Positions 8,074 to 17,839 of a stretch of 64,000 nucleotides of DNA are shown here, one piece after another. The notes under the pieces are model-generated. The model worked only from the letters and a program-made list of their open reading frames with translations. It searched no databases and had not been told where the DNA came from. Numbering within the stretch: position 1 is the first letter of the stretch; each line of letters opens with the position of its first letter. The stretch comes from Pseudomonas sp. RIT623. Its GTDB lineage: Bacteria; Pseudomonadota; Gammaproteobacteria; Pseudomonadales; Pseudomonadaceae. The stretch covers positions 62,001 through 126,000 of the forward strand of contig NZ_SOZA01000012.1 in the NCBI RefSeq assembly GCF_004519305.1. Reading direction: 5' to 3'. A program made the translations under genes and the position numbers.

Positions 8074-11000
8074 ATGTCGAAGTTCTTTATCGATCGCCCG
8101 ATCTTCGCCTGGGTGATCGCCCTGGTGATCATGCTGGTCGGCGCCTTGTCGATCCTGAAGCTGCCGATCAACCAGTACCCGAGCATCGCGCCGCCGGCCA
8201 TCGCCATCGCCGTGACCTACCCGGGCGCCTCGGCGCAGACGGTGCAGGACACCGTGGTGCAGGTGATCGAGCAGCAGCTCAACGGTATCGACAACCTGCG
8301 GTATGTGTCCTCGGAAAGTAACTCCGACGGCAGCATGACCATCACCGCCACCTTCGAGCAGGGCACCAACGCCGACACGGCGCAGGTCCAGGTGCAGAAC
8401 AAGCTGAACCTGGCCACCCCGCTGCTGCCGCAAGAGGTGCAACAGCAAGGTATCCGCGTCACCAAGGCAGTGAAGAACTTCCTGCTGGTGATCGGCCTGG
8501 TGTCCGAAGACGGCAGCATGACCAAGGACGACCTGGCCAACTACATCGTCTCCAACATGCAGGACCCGATCTCGCGGACCGCCGGCGTGGGTGACTTCCA
8601 GGTGTTCGGCGCGCAGTACGCCATGCGTATCTGGCTCGATCCGGCCAAGCTGAACAAGTTCCAGCTGACCCCGGTCGACGTGCGCACCGCGGTGGCCGCG
8701 CAGAACGTGCAGGTGTCCTCCGGCCAGCTCGGCGGCCTGCCGGCCCTGCCGGGTACCCAGCTCAACGCCACCATCATCGGCAAGACCCGCCTGCAGACCG
8801 CCGAGCAGTTCGAGAAGATCCTGCTCAAGGTCAACGCCGACGGCTCCCAGGTGCGCCTGCGCGATGTCGCCACGGTCGGCCTGGGTGGCGAGAACTACGC
8901 CATCAGCGCGCAGTACAACGGCTTCCCGGCCTCGGGCCTGGCGGTCAAGCTGGCCACCGGCGCCAACGCCCTGGATACCGCCAAGGCCCTGCGCCAGACC
9001 ATCGCCGACCTGGAGCCGTTCTTCCCGCCAGGAGTCAAGGCGGTGTTCCCGTACGACACCACCCCGGTGGTCACCGAATCGATCAGCGGCGTGATCCACA
9101 CCCTGATCGAAGCCGTGGTCCTGGTGTTCCTGGTGATGTACCTGTTCCTGCAGAACTTCCGCGCCACCATCATCACCACCATGACCGTGCCGGTGGTGTT
9201 GCTCGGGACCTTCGGCATCCTCGCCGCCGCCGGCTTCAGCATCAACACCCTGACCATGTTCGCCATGGTCCTGGCCATCGGCTTGCTGGTGGACGATGCC
9301 ATCGTCGTGGTGGAGAACGTCGAACGGGTGATGTCCGAGGAAGGGCTACCGCCCAAGGAGGCGACCAAGCGCTCCATGGAGCAGATCCAGGGCGCCCTGG
9401 TGGGTATCGCCCTGGTACTGTCGGCGGTACTGTTGCCGATGGCCTTCTTCGGCGGCTCCACCGGCGTGATCTACCGCCAGTTCTCGATCACCATCGTCTC
9501 GGCCATGGGCCTGTCGGTGCTGGTCGCGCTGATCTTCACCCCGGCCCTGTGCGCCACCATGCTCAAGCCGCTGAAGAAGGGCGAGCATCATGTCGCCAAG
9601 CGCGGCTTCTTCGGCTGGTTCAACCGCAACTTCGACCGCAGCGTCGTCGGCTACGAACGCAGCGTCGGCACCATCCTGCGCAACAAGGTGCCGTTCCTGC
9701 TGGCCTATGCGCTGATCGTGGTCGGCATGATCTGGCTGTTCGCCCGCATCCCCACCGCGTTCCTTCCGGAAGAAGACCAGGGCGTGCTGTTCGCCCAGGT
9801 GCAGACTCCGGCCGGTTCCAGTGCCGAGCGCACCCAGGTAGTGGTCGACCAGATGCGCGAGTACCTGCTCAAGGACGAAGCCGATACCGTCTCGTCGGTG
9901 TTCACCGTCAACGGCTTCAACTTCGCCGGTCGCGGGCAAAGCTCGGGCATGGCGTTCATCATGCTCAAGCCCTGGGGTGAGCGCTCGAAGGAGAACAGCG
10001 TGTTCGCCCTCGCCCAACGCGCGCAGATGCACTTCTTCGGCTTCCGCGACGCGATGGTGTTCGCCTTCGCGCCGCCAGCGGTACTCGAACTGGGTAACGC
10101 CACCGGCTTCGACGTGTTCCTCCAGGACCGCGCCGGTGTCGGCCACGAGAAGCTGATGGAAGCGCGCAACCAGTTCCTGGCCAAGGCCGCGCAGAGCAAG
10201 ATCCTCAGCGCCGTGCGCCCGAACGGCCTGAACGACGAGCCGCAGTACCAGCTGACCATCGACGACGAACGCGCCAGTGCCCTGGGCGTGACCATCGCCG
10301 ACATCAACAACACCCTGTCGATCGCCCTGGGCGGTAACTACGTCAACGACTTCATCGACCGTGGTCGGGTCAAGAAGGTCTATATCCAGGGCGAGCCAAG
10401 CGCCCGGATGAGCCCGGAAGACCTGCAGAAGTGGTACGTGCGCAACGGCGCGGGCGAAATGGTGCCGTTCTCCTCCTTCGCCAAGGGCGAGTGGAGCTAC
10501 GGCTCGCCGAAGCTGTCGCGCTACAACGGCGTGGAGGCCATCGAGATCCTCGGTACCCCGGCGCCTGGCTACAGTACCGGTGAGGCCATGGCCGAAGTTG
10601 AACGCATCGCCGGCGAACTGCCAACCGGCATCGGCTACTCCTGGACCGGCATGTCCTACGAGGAAAAGCTCTCCGGCTCGCAAATGCCGGCGCTGTTCGC
10701 CCTCTCGGTACTGTTCGTGTTCCTCTGCCTGGCAGCGCTGTACGAAAGCTGGTCGATCCCGATCGCCGTGGTGCTGGTGGTGCCGCTGGGTATCATCGGT
10801 GCGCTGATCGCCACCAGCCTGCGCGGACTGTCCAACGACGTGTACTTCCTGGTCGGCCTGCTGACCACCATCGGCCTGGCGGCGAAGAACGCGATCCTGA
10901 TCGTCGAATTCGCCAAGGAACTGCACGAGCAGGGCCGCAGCCTGTACGACTCGGCCATCGAAGCCTGCCGCATGCGTCTGCGTCCGATCATCATGACCTC

Positions 11001-11226
11001 GCTGGCGTTCATCCTCGGCGTGGTACCGTTGACCATCGCCAGCGGCGCCGGCGCCGGCAGCCAACACGCCATCGGCACCGGGGTGATCGGCGGCATGATC
11101 AGTGCGACCGTGCTGGCCATCTTCTGGGTACCGCTATTCTTCGTCGCAGTGTCGTCGCTGTTCGGCAGCAAAGAGCCGAAAAAAGACGCCACCCCTGAAA
11201 CTCCACGTTATGAGGCTGGGCAATGA
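8074..11226 (+). CDS. ttgB: TtgB, RND inner-membrane efflux transporter
   Basis: 1050 residues, the length of TtgB/MexB. The N-terminal [16 protein letters not shown] begins TM1; two large periplasmic loops follow TM1 and TM7, giving the 12-TM RND topology. The proton relay is intact: the Asp pair in [18 protein letters not shown] of TM4 and the Lys in [13 protein letters not shown] of TM10. The porter-domain sequence around [14 protein letters not shown] and [12 protein letters not shown] matches the hydrophobe/amphiphile efflux-1 family. It is the drug-binding, proton-antiporting trimer of TtgABC. The gene overlaps ttgC by the ATGA at 11223-11226, indicating translational coupling. Confidence 0.95.
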   Translation: MSKFFIDRPIFAWVIALVIMLVGALSILKLPINQYPSIAPPAIAIAVTYPGASAQTVQDTVVQVIEQQLNGIDNLRYVSSESNSDGSMTITATFEQGTNADTAQVQVQNKLNLATPLLPQEVQQQGIRVTKAVKNFLLVIGLVSEDGSMTKDDLANYIVSNMQDPISRTAGVGDFQVFGAQYAMRIWLDPAKLNKFQLTPVDVRTAVAAQNVQVSSGQLGGLPALPGTQLNATIIGKTRLQTAEQFEKILLKVNADGSQVRLRDVATVGLGGENYAISAQYNGFPASGLAVKLATGANALDTAKALRQTIADLEPFFPPGVKAVFPYDTTPVVTESISGVIHTLIEAVVLVFLVMYLFLQNFRATIITTMTVPVVLLGTFGILAAAGFSINTLTMFAMVLAIGLLVDDAIVVVENVERVMSEEGLPPKEATKRSMEQIQGALVGIALVLSAVLLPMAFFGGSTGVIYRQFSITIVSAMGLSVLVALIFTPALCATMLKPLKKGEHHVAKRGFFGWFNRNFDRSVVGYERSVGTILRNKVPFLLAYALIVVGMIWLFARIPTAFLPEEDQGVLFAQVQTPAGSSAERTQVVVDQMREYLLKDEADTVSSVFTVNGFNFAGRGQSSGMAFIMLKPWGERSKENSVFALAQRAQMHFFGFRDAMVFAFAPPAVLELGNATGFDVFLQDRAGVGHEKLMEARNQFLAKAAQSKILSAVRPNGLNDEPQYQLTIDDERASALGVTIADINNTLSIALGGNYVNDFIDRGRVKKVYIQGEPSARMSPEDLQKWYVRNGAGEMVPFSSFAKGEWSYGSPKLSRYNGVEAIEILGTPAPGYSTGEAMAEVERIAGELPTGIGYSWTGMSYEEKLSGSQMPALFALSVLFVFLCLAALYESWSIPIAVVLVVPLGIIGALIATSLRGLSNDVYFLVGLLTTIGLAAKNAILIVEFAKELHEQGRSLYDSAIEACRMRLRPIIMTSLAFILGVVPLTIASGAGAGSQHAIGTGVIGGMISATVLAIFWVPLFFVAVSSLFGSKEPKKDATPETPRYEAGQ

Positions 11227-12668
11227 CCAAGTCTTTGTTGTCCCTCGCAGTAACCGCGTTCATTCTCGGCGGCTGCTCGCTGATCCCCGACTACCAGGCG
11301 CCGGAGGCGCCGGTAGCCGCGCAGTGGCCGCAAGGCCCTGCCTACTCGCCGACCGAGTCGGCCAACGTCGCCGCCGCCGAACAGGGCTGGCGCCAGTTCT
11401 TCCACGACCCGGCGCTGCAACAACTGATCCAGACGTCGCTGGAAAACAACCGCGACCTGCGCGTAGCGGCGCTGAACATCGACGCCTACCGGGCGCAGTA
11501 CCGCATCCAGCGCGCCGACCTGTTCCCAGCCGTATCGGCCAATGGCAGCGGCAGCCGCCAGCGGATGCCGGCGAACATGTCGCAAACCGGCGAGTCGAGC
11601 ATCTCCAGCCAGTACTCGGCCACCCTCGGGGTCAGCTCCTATGAGCTGGACCTGTTCGGCCGCGTGCGCAGCCTGAGCGAGCAAGCACTGGAAACCTACC
11701 TGTCCAGTGAGCAGGCGCGCCGCTCCACGCAGATCAGCCTGGTGGCCAGCGTGGCCAACGCCTATTACACCTGGCAGGCCGACCAGGCCCTGCTGAAGCT
11801 CACCCAAGAAACGCTGAAGACCTACGAAGAGAGCTACAACCTCACCCGCCGCAGCAATGAAGTGGGCGTGGCTTCGGCCCTCGACCTGAGCCAGGCGCGC
11901 ACCGCCGTGGAAGGCGCGCGGGTCAAGTACTCGCAGTACCAGCGCCTGGTCGCCCAGGACCTCAACAGCCTGACCGTGCTGGTCGGTACCGGCGTGCCGG
12001 CCAACCTGCCCAAGGCGCTGGAGCTCGATGCCGACCAACTGGCCGAAGTGCCGGCGGGCCTGCCGTCCGACATTCTGCAGCGGCGCCCGGACATCCAGGA
12101 GGCCGAGCACCTGCTCAAGGCCGCCAACGCCAACATCGGCGCGGCCCGCGCCGCGTTCTTCCCGAGCATCAGCCTGACCGCCAATGCCGGTACCCTGAGC
12201 CCGGACATGGGTGGCCTGTTCAAGGGCGGCTCCGGCACCTGGCTGTTCCAGCCGCAGATCAACCTGCCGATCTTCAACGCCGGCAGCCTGAAGGCCAGCC
12301 TGGACTACTCGAAGATCCAGAAGGACATCAACGTCGCCAAGTACGAAAAGACCATCCAGACCGCCTTCCAGGAAGTCGCCGATGGCCTGGCCGCGCGCAA
12401 GACGTTCGAGGAGCAGTTGCAGGCCCAGCGTGACCTGGTGGCCGCCAACCAGGACTACTACCGCCTGGCCGAGCGCCGCTACCGCATCGGTATCGACAGC
12501 AACCTGACCTTCCTCGATGCCCAGCGCAACCTGTTCAGCGCCCAGCAGTCGCTGATCGGCGACCGCCTGTCGCAGTTGGTCAGCGAAGTAAACCTGTACA
12601 AGGCCCTTGGTGGCGGCTGGTACGAGCAGACCCAGCAGCAGGCCTCGATCCAGACGCCGAAAGGCTGA
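11223..12668 (+). CDS. ttgC: TtgC, outer-membrane channel lipoprotein of TtgABC
   Basis: 481 residues. The signal peptide ends in lipobox LGGC near residue 18, followed by [12 protein letters not shown], typical of the OprM/TtgC group. Two repeated outer-membrane efflux (TolC-type) halves cover the rest, with [20 protein letters not shown] in the first and [20 protein letters not shown] in the second. It forms the trimeric outer-membrane exit duct for TtgAB. Its start codon overlaps the ttgB stop (ATGA), and a strong Rho-independent terminator lies 20 bp after the stop, closing the operon. Confidence 0.95.
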   Translation: MTKSLLSLAVTAFILGGCSLIPDYQAPEAPVAAQWPQGPAYSPTESANVAAAEQGWRQFFHDPALQQLIQTSLENNRDLRVAALNIDAYRAQYRIQRADLFPAVSANGSGSRQRMPANMSQTGESSISSQYSATLGVSSYELDLFGRVRSLSEQALETYLSSEQARRSTQISLVASVANAYYTWQADQALLKLTQETLKTYEESYNLTRRSNEVGVASALDLSQARTAVEGARVKYSQYQRLVAQDLNSLTVLVGTGVPANLPKALELDADQLAEVPAGLPSDILQRRPDIQEAEHLLKAANANIGAARAAFFPSISLTANAGTLSPDMGGLFKGGSGTWLFQPQINLPIFNAGSLKASLDYSKIQKDINVAKYEKTIQTAFQEVADGLAARKTFEEQLQAQRDLVAANQDYYRLAERRYRIGIDSNLTFLDAQRNLFSAQQSLIGDRLSQLVSEVNLYKALGGGWYEQTQQQASIQTPKG

Positions 12669-12687
12669 TTGCACTGATAGCAGCATC

Positions 12688-12713
12688 AAGCCCACCCTTG
12701 CGGTGGGCTTTTT
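12688..12713 (+). terminator. Rho-independent terminator of ttgABC
   Basis: A nine-base-pair perfect stem, AAGCCCACC with GGTGGGCTT, closes a CTTGC loop and is followed by a T run. It begins 20 bp after the ttgC stop codon. Confidence 0.9.
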
Positions 12714-12935
12714 GTTTGAAGCCTTACACCGTCCCCTGTAGGAGCAGCCTCAGCACAATCAGACATATCGTTCGATAATCGCCCCGTTCCGCGTTCCACG
12801 AATTGCCTCGACCCCGCCCTCCCCCGCACCATCGCCCACGCAACGTTGCACAAGTTCTCTCTAAAGATGCCGACCCTGCGGGCCCGTACCCACAGCGCAC
12901 AGGCTCGCCCAATAAAAACAAGAGATCCACGACAG

Positions 12936-14189
12936 ATGAGCACTTTGCAACCCGCCCGCCAGCTGCTGCCCGGCCTGTTGGCCCTGTCCTGCGCCTTGCC
13001 AGGCATGGCCGCCGAAGGTGGCTTCCTGGAAGACGCCAAGGCCAGCCTCAACCTGCGCAACTTCTACATCAACCGCAACTTCGTCGACCCGGCCAACCCC
13101 CAGGGCAAGGCCGAGGAATGGACCCAGAGCTTCATTCTCGATGCCCGCTCCGGCTTCACCCAAGGCACCGTCGGTTTCGGCATCGATGTACTGGGGCTGT
13201 ACTCGGTCAAGCTCGATGGCGGCAAGGGTACAGCCGGCACCCACCTGCTGCCGGTGCATGACGACGGTCGCCCGGCGGACGATTTCGGCCGCCTGGGGGT
13301 AGCGCTCAAGACGCGCCTGTCGCAGACCGAACTCAAAGTCGGCGAGTGGATGCCGGTGCTGCCGATCCTGCGTTCGGACGATGGCCGCTCGTTGCCGCAG
13401 ACTTTCCGCGGCGGCCAGCTGACCTCGAAGGAGATCGACGGCCTGACCCTGTATGCCGGCCAGTTCCGCGGCAATAGCCCGCGCAACGATGCGAGCATGG
13501 AAGACATGTTCATGCAGGGCCGCGCCGGTATCACCTCCGACCGCTTCAACTTCGCCGGCGGCGAATACAGCTTCAACGACAAGCGCACGATGCTCGGCCT
13601 GTGGGATGCCCGGCTGAAAGACATCTATCGCCAGCAGTATCTGAACCTGGTGCACAGCCAGCCGTTGGGCGACTGGACCTTGGGTGCCAACCTGGGCTAC
13701 TTCCTCGGCAAGGAGGATGGCAGCGCCCGCGCCGGCGACCTGGACAACCGCACCGCCTCGGCCATGCTCTCGGCGCGCTACCAGGGCCATACCTTCTATA
13801 TCGGCCTGCAGAAGGTCAGTGGCGACGACGCCTGGATGCGCGTCAACGGCACCAGTGGCGGCACACTGGCCAACGACAGTTACAACGCCAGCTTCGACAA
13901 TGCCAAGGAGCGCTCCTGGCAACTGCGTCACGACTTCAATTTCGTCACCGTCGGCATCCCCGGCCTGACCTTGATGAACCGCTACATCAAAGGCGACAAC
14001 GTGCATGCCGCAGGAGTGGACGATGGCAAGGAATGGGCCCGGGAGACCGAGCTGGCCTACGTGGTGCAGGCCGGGACCTTCAAGGACCTGTCGGTGAAGT
14101 GGCGTAACTCGACCATGCGCAGGGATTTCAGCAGCAACGCGTTCGATGAGAACAGGTTGATTGTCAGCTACCCGTTCAATCTCCTTTGA
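12936..14189 (+). CDS. OprD-family outer-membrane porin (BenF-like)
   Basis: 417 residues from the ATG at 12936. The signal peptide LLPGLLALSCALPGMAA is followed by a mature start EGGFLEDAKASLNLRNFYINR, a typical OprD/Occ porin opening (key part DAKASLNLRNFY). The body alternates amphipathic beta strands as in an 18-strand barrel, with the plug-like segment FGRLGVALKTRLSQTELKVG. OccK/BenF-like members import aromatic acids such as benzoate. The nearby pca cluster makes that substrate class plausible but does not prove it. The upstream in-frame ATG at 12846 would place 30 basic residues before the signal peptide and was rejected. The C-terminus ends in Leu instead of the usual Phe. An inverted repeat follows the stop codon. 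Confidence 0.85.
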   Translation: MSTLQPARQLLPGLLALSCALPGMAAEGGFLEDAKASLNLRNFYINRNFVDPANPQGKAEEWTQSFILDARSGFTQGTVGFGIDVLGLYSVKLDGGKGTAGTHLLPVHDDGRPADDFGRLGVALKTRLSQTELKVGEWMPVLPILRSDDGRSLPQTFRGGQLTSKEIDGLTLYAGQFRGNSPRNDASMEDMFMQGRAGITSDRFNFAGGEYSFNDKRTMLGLWDARLKDIYRQQYLNLVHSQPLGDWTLGANLGYFLGKEDGSARAGDLDNRTASAMLSARYQGHTFYIGLQKVSGDDAWMRVNGTSGGTLANDSYNASFDNAKERSWQLRHDFNFVTVGIPGLTLMNRYIKGDNVHAAGVDDGKEWARETELAYVVQAGTFKDLSVKWRNSTMRRDFSSNAFDENRLIVSYPFNLL

Positions 14190-14193
14190 GGCC

Positions 14194-14244
14194 ATCGCGG
14201 GGCAAGTCGGAGCGGCGATGCGGCAACCCGACTTGCCCCGCGAT
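14194..14244. repeat. 17-bp perfect inverted repeat after the porin gene
   Basis: Arms at 14194-14210 and 14228-14244 are perfectly complementary (ATCGCGGGGCAAGTCGG in the left arm) around a 17-nt centre. The GGGGCAAGTCG core recurs at 16555 next to the DUF962 gene, so this is an interspersed palindrome family distinct from the GTAGGAGC REPs. It starts 4 bp after the porin stop and may end its transcript. There is no T run. Confidence 0.7.
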
Positions 14245-14360
14245 TGGACCTGCTGTGCAGCAAATAACCAGAAGACATATCCAAATCCAATAACATTCTT
14301 TGACGCTATATGTAACAAGCCGCTAAAACCAAGCTCCGATCCCCGCACCAGAGCCCGAGC

Positions 14361-15344
14361 ATGGACCTCCGCCAACTGCGCTATTTCATCGCCCTCACCG
14401 AATACCGCAGTTTCGTCCGCGCAGCCGACGCCATGGGCATCACCCAACCCGCCTTCAGCCGCGCAATCCAGAACCTCGAACATACCTTTGGCTGCGCCCT
14501 GGTCGATCGCGCCAGCAAGGCATTGCCTCCCACCCCCGAGGGCCAGGTGGTGTTGCAACATGCCCGTCGCCTGGTCCAGGGCGCCGCGCAACTGAACAAC
14601 GACGTCCTGCAGATGACCAAGCTCGATGCCGGAGAGCTGCGCTTCGGCAGCGGCCCGGCCCTGGCCGTGCGCCTGGTGCCCGAGGCCCTGCAACATTTCA
14701 TCAGGACTCATCCCGGTATCCGCACCGACCTGCTGGTGGACAATGCCGAGCGCCTGGGCCAGGCCCTGCGTCGCGAGCAGATCGAGTTTTTCGTCGATGA
14801 CGTGCGGCCCTTCGAGGCCGATCCCAACTTCCACACCGAGGCACTGTCCCCACGCCCAGGCCTGTTCTTCTGCCGCCCCGGGCACCCATTGCTGGCCAAG
14901 GACAGCCTGTCGACCAACGACCTGTTCGCCTATCCCCTGGCCAGCGCCCTGCTGGCCCCCGGCGTGCGCAAACGCCTGGCCAATCTCAGCGGACGCACCG
15001 ACTTCACCCCGCACCTGCAGACCGAGCACCTGGCGGTACTGCGCAGCGTGGTGCTGGCCAGCGACGCCATCGGCACGGCCAGCGAAGAGGCGGTGGTCGA
15101 GGACCTGGCCGCCGGCCATCTGGTGCGTCTGCACTGGCGCAACCTGCCGCCAGGCCTGGAAGTACTCAGCGTGCGCTGTGGGGTGATCAGTCGCAGCGGC
15201 CAGCGCCTGTCACCAGCGGCGCGGGCAATGATCGACACCCTGGTCAACCTGGATGCTGCCCCATCGCCCGCAGACGTGGCGCATCGACAATCTCCACCTC
15301 GCCATAGCCCAGGCGCACCACGCCGGCCTGTTCGAGGCTCCTGA
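14361..15344 (+). CDS. LysR-type transcriptional regulator
   Basis: 327 residues. The helix-turn-helix is clear: MDLRQLRYFIALTEYRSFVR then AADAMGITQPAFSRAIQNLE, with PPTPEGQVVLQHARRL ending the linker. The effector domain spans about 90-300 (GELRFGSGPALAVRLVPEAL, FFVDDVRPFEADP). The final ~35 residues (SPADVAHRQSPPRHSPGAPR) are Pro/Arg rich, look unlike any LTTR tail, and are encoded antisense to the end of the convergent Crp-like gene. It could regulate the BenF-like porin upstream or a distant target; no divergent partner exists. The shine sequence before the ATG is weak. Confidence 0.8.
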   Translation: MDLRQLRYFIALTEYRSFVRAADAMGITQPAFSRAIQNLEHTFGCALVDRASKALPPTPEGQVVLQHARRLVQGAAQLNNDVLQMTKLDAGELRFGSGPALAVRLVPEALQHFIRTHPGIRTDLLVDNAERLGQALRREQIEFFVDDVRPFEADPNFHTEALSPRPGLFFCRPGHPLLAKDSLSTNDLFAYPLASALLAPGVRKRLANLSGRTDFTPHLQTEHLAVLRSVVLASDAIGTASEEAVVEDLAAGHLVRLHWRNLPPGLEVLSVRCGVISRSGQRLSPAARAMIDTLVNLDAAPSPADVAHRQSPPRHSPGAPRRPVRGS

Positions 15345-15930
15345 GGATCTGGTTGATGGTCTGGCGCGACAGCGACAGCATCAAGGCCAGCTGTTCCTGG
15401 GACACCTGCAACCGCCATTGGGCGACATCGCGCTCACCGTAGCCTTCGGCCATCTGCAACAGCCGTTGCGCCACCCGCGGCGCGGCGGCCAGCAGGCTCT
15501 GCTGCTCGAGGGCGACGAACACCCAGCGCAACTTGTGGCTCATCAGCAGGGCCAGGTCGCGCCAGTGCTCTGGCTGGCAGGCCAACCATTCCAGCAACGG
15601 CGCCTGGGGAATCCACAGCAGGCGTGTCGGCCCCTCGGCATAGGCATCATGGGTGCGCGGCTGGCCATCGAACAGGCTGATCTCACCGAACCAATGGGGT
15701 GACTCGACCAGCGTCAGCAACGCCTCCTTGCCCGCGCTGCTGACCGCCCCGACCCGCATCGCCCCTTCGAGTACCGCATACAGACCACACGGCGCATCGC
15801 CGCGCTGGAACAGACGCTGCCCCGCTGCCAGCTCGCGCGGACGGCCCAGGGCCAGCAGACTATCCTGAACGGTAACGGGCAACTGCCGGAACCATTGGCC
15901 ATGCAGCAGCTGAGTACGCGGATCGTGCAT
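15244..15930 (-). CDS. Crp/Fnr-family transcriptional regulator
   Basis: 228 residues from the ATG at 15930; a TTG four codons upstream is possible but GAGG favours the ATG. The cyclic-nucleotide-binding jelly roll occupies about residues 25-125, with LAAGQRLFQRGDAPCGLYAVLEG in the front strands and GEISLFDGQPRTHDAYA at the phosphate-binding cassette position. The C-terminal Crp-type winged helix contains VSQEQLALMLSLSRQTINQI. No FNR-type cysteine cluster is seen. It is divergent from the DUF962 membrane-protein gene with 92 bp between starts, which makes that gene the best target candidate. Its last 101 bp overlap the end of the convergent LysR gene. Confidence 0.85.
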   Translation of the reverse strand: MHDPRTQLLHGQWFRQLPVTVQDSLLALGRPRELAAGQRLFQRGDAPCGLYAVLEGAMRVGAVSSAGKEALLTLVESPHWFGEISLFDGQPRTHDAYAEGPTRLLWIPQAPLLEWLACQPEHWRDLALLMSHKLRWVFVALEQQSLLAAAPRVAQRLLQMAEGYGERDVAQWRLQVSQEQLALMLSLSRQTINQILRSLEQAGVVRLGYGEVEIVDAPRLRAMGQHPG

Positions 15931-16022
15931 GGCGCCTCGCAAAGCGAACTCTGTCGGCCAGGCGACAGACGACGATGAATGAACAGGGGCAAGCTGTGCT
16001 CACCCCTGATGGAGGAACAACA

Positions 16023-16547
16023 ATGAAAAACCTCGTCGAGCACCTGAGTCAATACGCGGCCTACCACCGCGATCCACGCAACATCGCCACCCACTTCATC
16101 GGCATTCCGCTGATCGTGCTGGCCGTGGCCGTGCTGCTGTCACGCCCGGGCTGGGACGTGGCGGGCTTCTGGCTGTCGCCGGCGCTGCTGCTGGCGATCT
16201 GGTCGGTGTGGTTCTACCTGCGCCTGGACCTGCGCTTCGGCCTGGTGATGGGCCTGCTGCTGGGCTTGTGCCTGTGGGCCGGCCAGGCGCTGGCCGTGCA
16301 GAGTACCGGGCTGTGGTTGAGTGCCGGACTGGGTGCGTTCGTGGTGGGCTGGATCATCCAGTTCGTCGGACATGCCTACGAAGGGCGCAAGCCGGCATTC
16401 GTCGATGACCTGAGCGGGCTGATCGTCGGGCCACTGTTCGTGGTGGCGGAGCTGGCGTTCATGGCTGGGCTGTGCGGCGAGCTGAAAAAGACCGTGGAGG
16501 CCAATGCCGGGCCTGTCGCCGTTCGCCAGAAGAAAGCAGTCATCTGA
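16023..16547 (+). CDS. DUF962 / Mpo1-like membrane protein
   Basis: 174 residues with about four membrane segments. The family hallmarks are present: YHRDPRNIATHFIGIPLIV at the N-terminus (His residues before TM1 and the GIP motif) and QFVGHAYEGRKPAF later (conserved HxxEGRKPA). In yeast Mpo1, the founding member, equivalent histidines bind iron for alpha-oxidation of 2-hydroxy fatty acids. Whether the bacterial protein shares this dioxygenase activity is inference. GGAGG lies 8 nt before the ATG at 16023. It is divergent from a Crp/Fnr gene, suggesting control by that regulator. Confidence 0.8.
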   Translation: MKNLVEHLSQYAAYHRDPRNIATHFIGIPLIVLAVAVLLSRPGWDVAGFWLSPALLLAIWSVWFYLRLDLRFGLVMGLLLGLCLWAGQALAVQSTGLWLSAGLGAFVVGWIIQFVGHAYEGRKPAFVDDLSGLIVGPLFVVAELAFMAGLCGELKKTVEANAGPVAVRQKKAVI

Positions 16548-16552
16548 AATAG

Positions 16553-16628
16553 CCACGGGGCAAGTCGCATCGGCGCACCGCCGCTCCCACGCGCCGATTC
16601 CAGAGGCGTGGGGCGAGCTTGCCGCCGA
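16553..16628. repeat. Interspersed palindromic element of the GGGGCAAG class
   Basis: ACGGGGCAAGTCG at the left is related to the inverted-repeat core at 14199-14210, and GGGGCGAGCTTGCCG at the right carries a degenerate partner. The element fills the space between the DUF962 gene and the convergent pcaC stop. Confidence 0.55.
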
Positions 16629-16632
16629 TGCG

Positions 16633-17025
16633 TTACTGCCTGGACTCCACCCCCAGCTCATCCCACACCGACTCGGCCAGGTGGAACGTGGCATTGGCCG
16701 CCGGGATCCCGCAGTAGATCGCGCTCTGCATGATCACTTCCTTGATCTCCTCCCGCGTCACGCCATTGTTGGCGGCCGCGCGCAGGTGCAGCTTGAGTTC
16801 GTCGTTGCGATTCATGCCGATCAGCATGGCGATGGTGATCAGGCTGCGGGTGTGCCGGGGCAGGCCGGGGCGGGTCCAGATATCGCCCCAGGCGTGCCGG
16901 GTGATCATCTCCTGGAACTCGCCGTTGAAATCATTGAGCTTTTCCAGGCTGCGGTCCACGTGGGCATCGCCGAGCACCGCGCGACGCACCTGCATGCCGG
17001 CATCGTAACGTTGTTTCTCATCCAT
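16633..17025 (-). CDS. pcaC: PcaC, gamma-carboxymuconolactone decarboxylase
   Basis: 130 residues, the family length. PcaC (EC 4.1.1.44) decarboxylates 4-carboxymuconolactone to beta-ketoadipate enol-lactone in the protocatechuate branch. The CMD domain is complete: FNGEFQEMITRHAWGDIW, RPGLPRHTRSLITIAML, and the catalytic-site helix LHLRAAANNGVTREEIKEV with IYCGIPAAN. The start at 17025 gives the family N-terminus; the upstream extension is antisense-like sequence inside pcaD. It lies 10 bp after pcaD and is the last gene of the pca operon. Confidence 0.95.
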   Translation of the reverse strand: MDEKQRYDAGMQVRRAVLGDAHVDRSLEKLNDFNGEFQEMITRHAWGDIWTRPGLPRHTRSLITIAMLIGMNRNDELKLHLRAAANNGVTREEIKEVIMQSAIYCGIPAANATFHLAESVWDELGVESRQ

Positions 17026-17035
17026 GGCAGGTTCC

Positions 17036-17827
17036 TCAGCGGGCCAGCAGGAAGTCGAGCACACGGGCGGTGAAGGCCGCGCCGATCTCGACGTTGGACA
17101 GGTGCGCCGCCGGGAACTCGGCATAGGTCGCGTTGACGATGCGGCTGTGCATGAAGCGGCCATGCTCAGGCGTGGTGACCACGTCCGCAGTGCCCGCCAC
17201 CACCAGCGTCGAAACCTGGATGCGCCCCAGCTGTTCACGGTAATCGGCATCACGTACCGCCGCGCAGTTGGCCGCATAACCTTCTGGGCTGGTGTGCGCG
17301 AGCATCTGGCAGATGCGCTGGGCCTCGGCCGGCTGCGCCTGGGCGAAGGCCGGGGTGAACCAACGGGCGATGGAGCCGTCGCGCAGGTCCGCCATGGCCT
17401 GCTGCCCCCCCTTGAGCACCGTGTCGATGCGAGAGTTCCAGACCTCGTCGTTGGCGATCTTCGCCGCGGTGTTGCACAGGGTCAGGCTGTGCAGGCGGTG
17501 GCCGGCGTTGATGCCCAGCCACTGGCCGATCAGGCCGCCCATGGACAGGCCGACGAAGTGCGCATGCTCGATGTCCAGCGCATCGAGCAGGGCCAGCACG
17601 TCGCCCCCCAGCTGTTCGATGCTATAGGGGCCTTGAGTGACCAGCGAGCCGCCATGGCCACGGGTATCGTAGCGCAGCACGCGAAAGTGTTCGCTCCAGG
17701 CAGGAATCTGCTCGTCCCACATGCCCAGGTCAGTGCCCAGGGAGTTGGACAGCACCAGCACCTGCGCATCGGCCGGGCCATCGAGTTGGTAGTTCAGTAC
17801 GCCATCGGCCAGTTGCAAATGCGCCAC
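17036..17827 (-). CDS. pcaD: PcaD, beta-ketoadipate enol-lactone hydrolase
   Basis: 263-residue alpha/beta hydrolase. PcaD (EC 3.1.1.24) opens beta-ketoadipate enol-lactone to beta-ketoadipate. The nucleophile elbow GLSMGG places the catalytic serine at Ser95, RYDTRGHGGS (51-60) precedes it, and AGTADVVT and FPAAHLSNVE carry the expected acid and histidine of the triad. It sits 12 bp downstream of pcaB and 10 bp upstream of pcaC in the same operon. Confidence 0.95.
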   Translation of the reverse strand: MAHLQLADGVLNYQLDGPADAQVLVLSNSLGTDLGMWDEQIPAWSEHFRVLRYDTRGHGGSLVTQGPYSIEQLGGDVLALLDALDIEHAHFVGLSMGGLIGQWLGINAGHRLHSLTLCNTAAKIANDEVWNSRIDTVLKGGQQAMADLRDGSIARWFTPAFAQAQPAEAQRICQMLAHTSPEGYAANCAAVRDADYREQLGRIQVSTLVVAGTADVVTTPEHGRFMHSRIVNATYAEFPAAHLSNVEIGAAFTARVLDFLLAR

Positions 17828-17839
17828 AGCGGTCTCCTA

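Noticed and set aside
6934-9099. A 721-codon minus-strand open frame
   Set aside because: Antisense to ttgA and ttgB, which are unambiguous.
12861-15134. A 757-codon minus-strand open frame
   Set aside because: It lies antisense to the porin and LysR genes and has shadow-like composition without domains.
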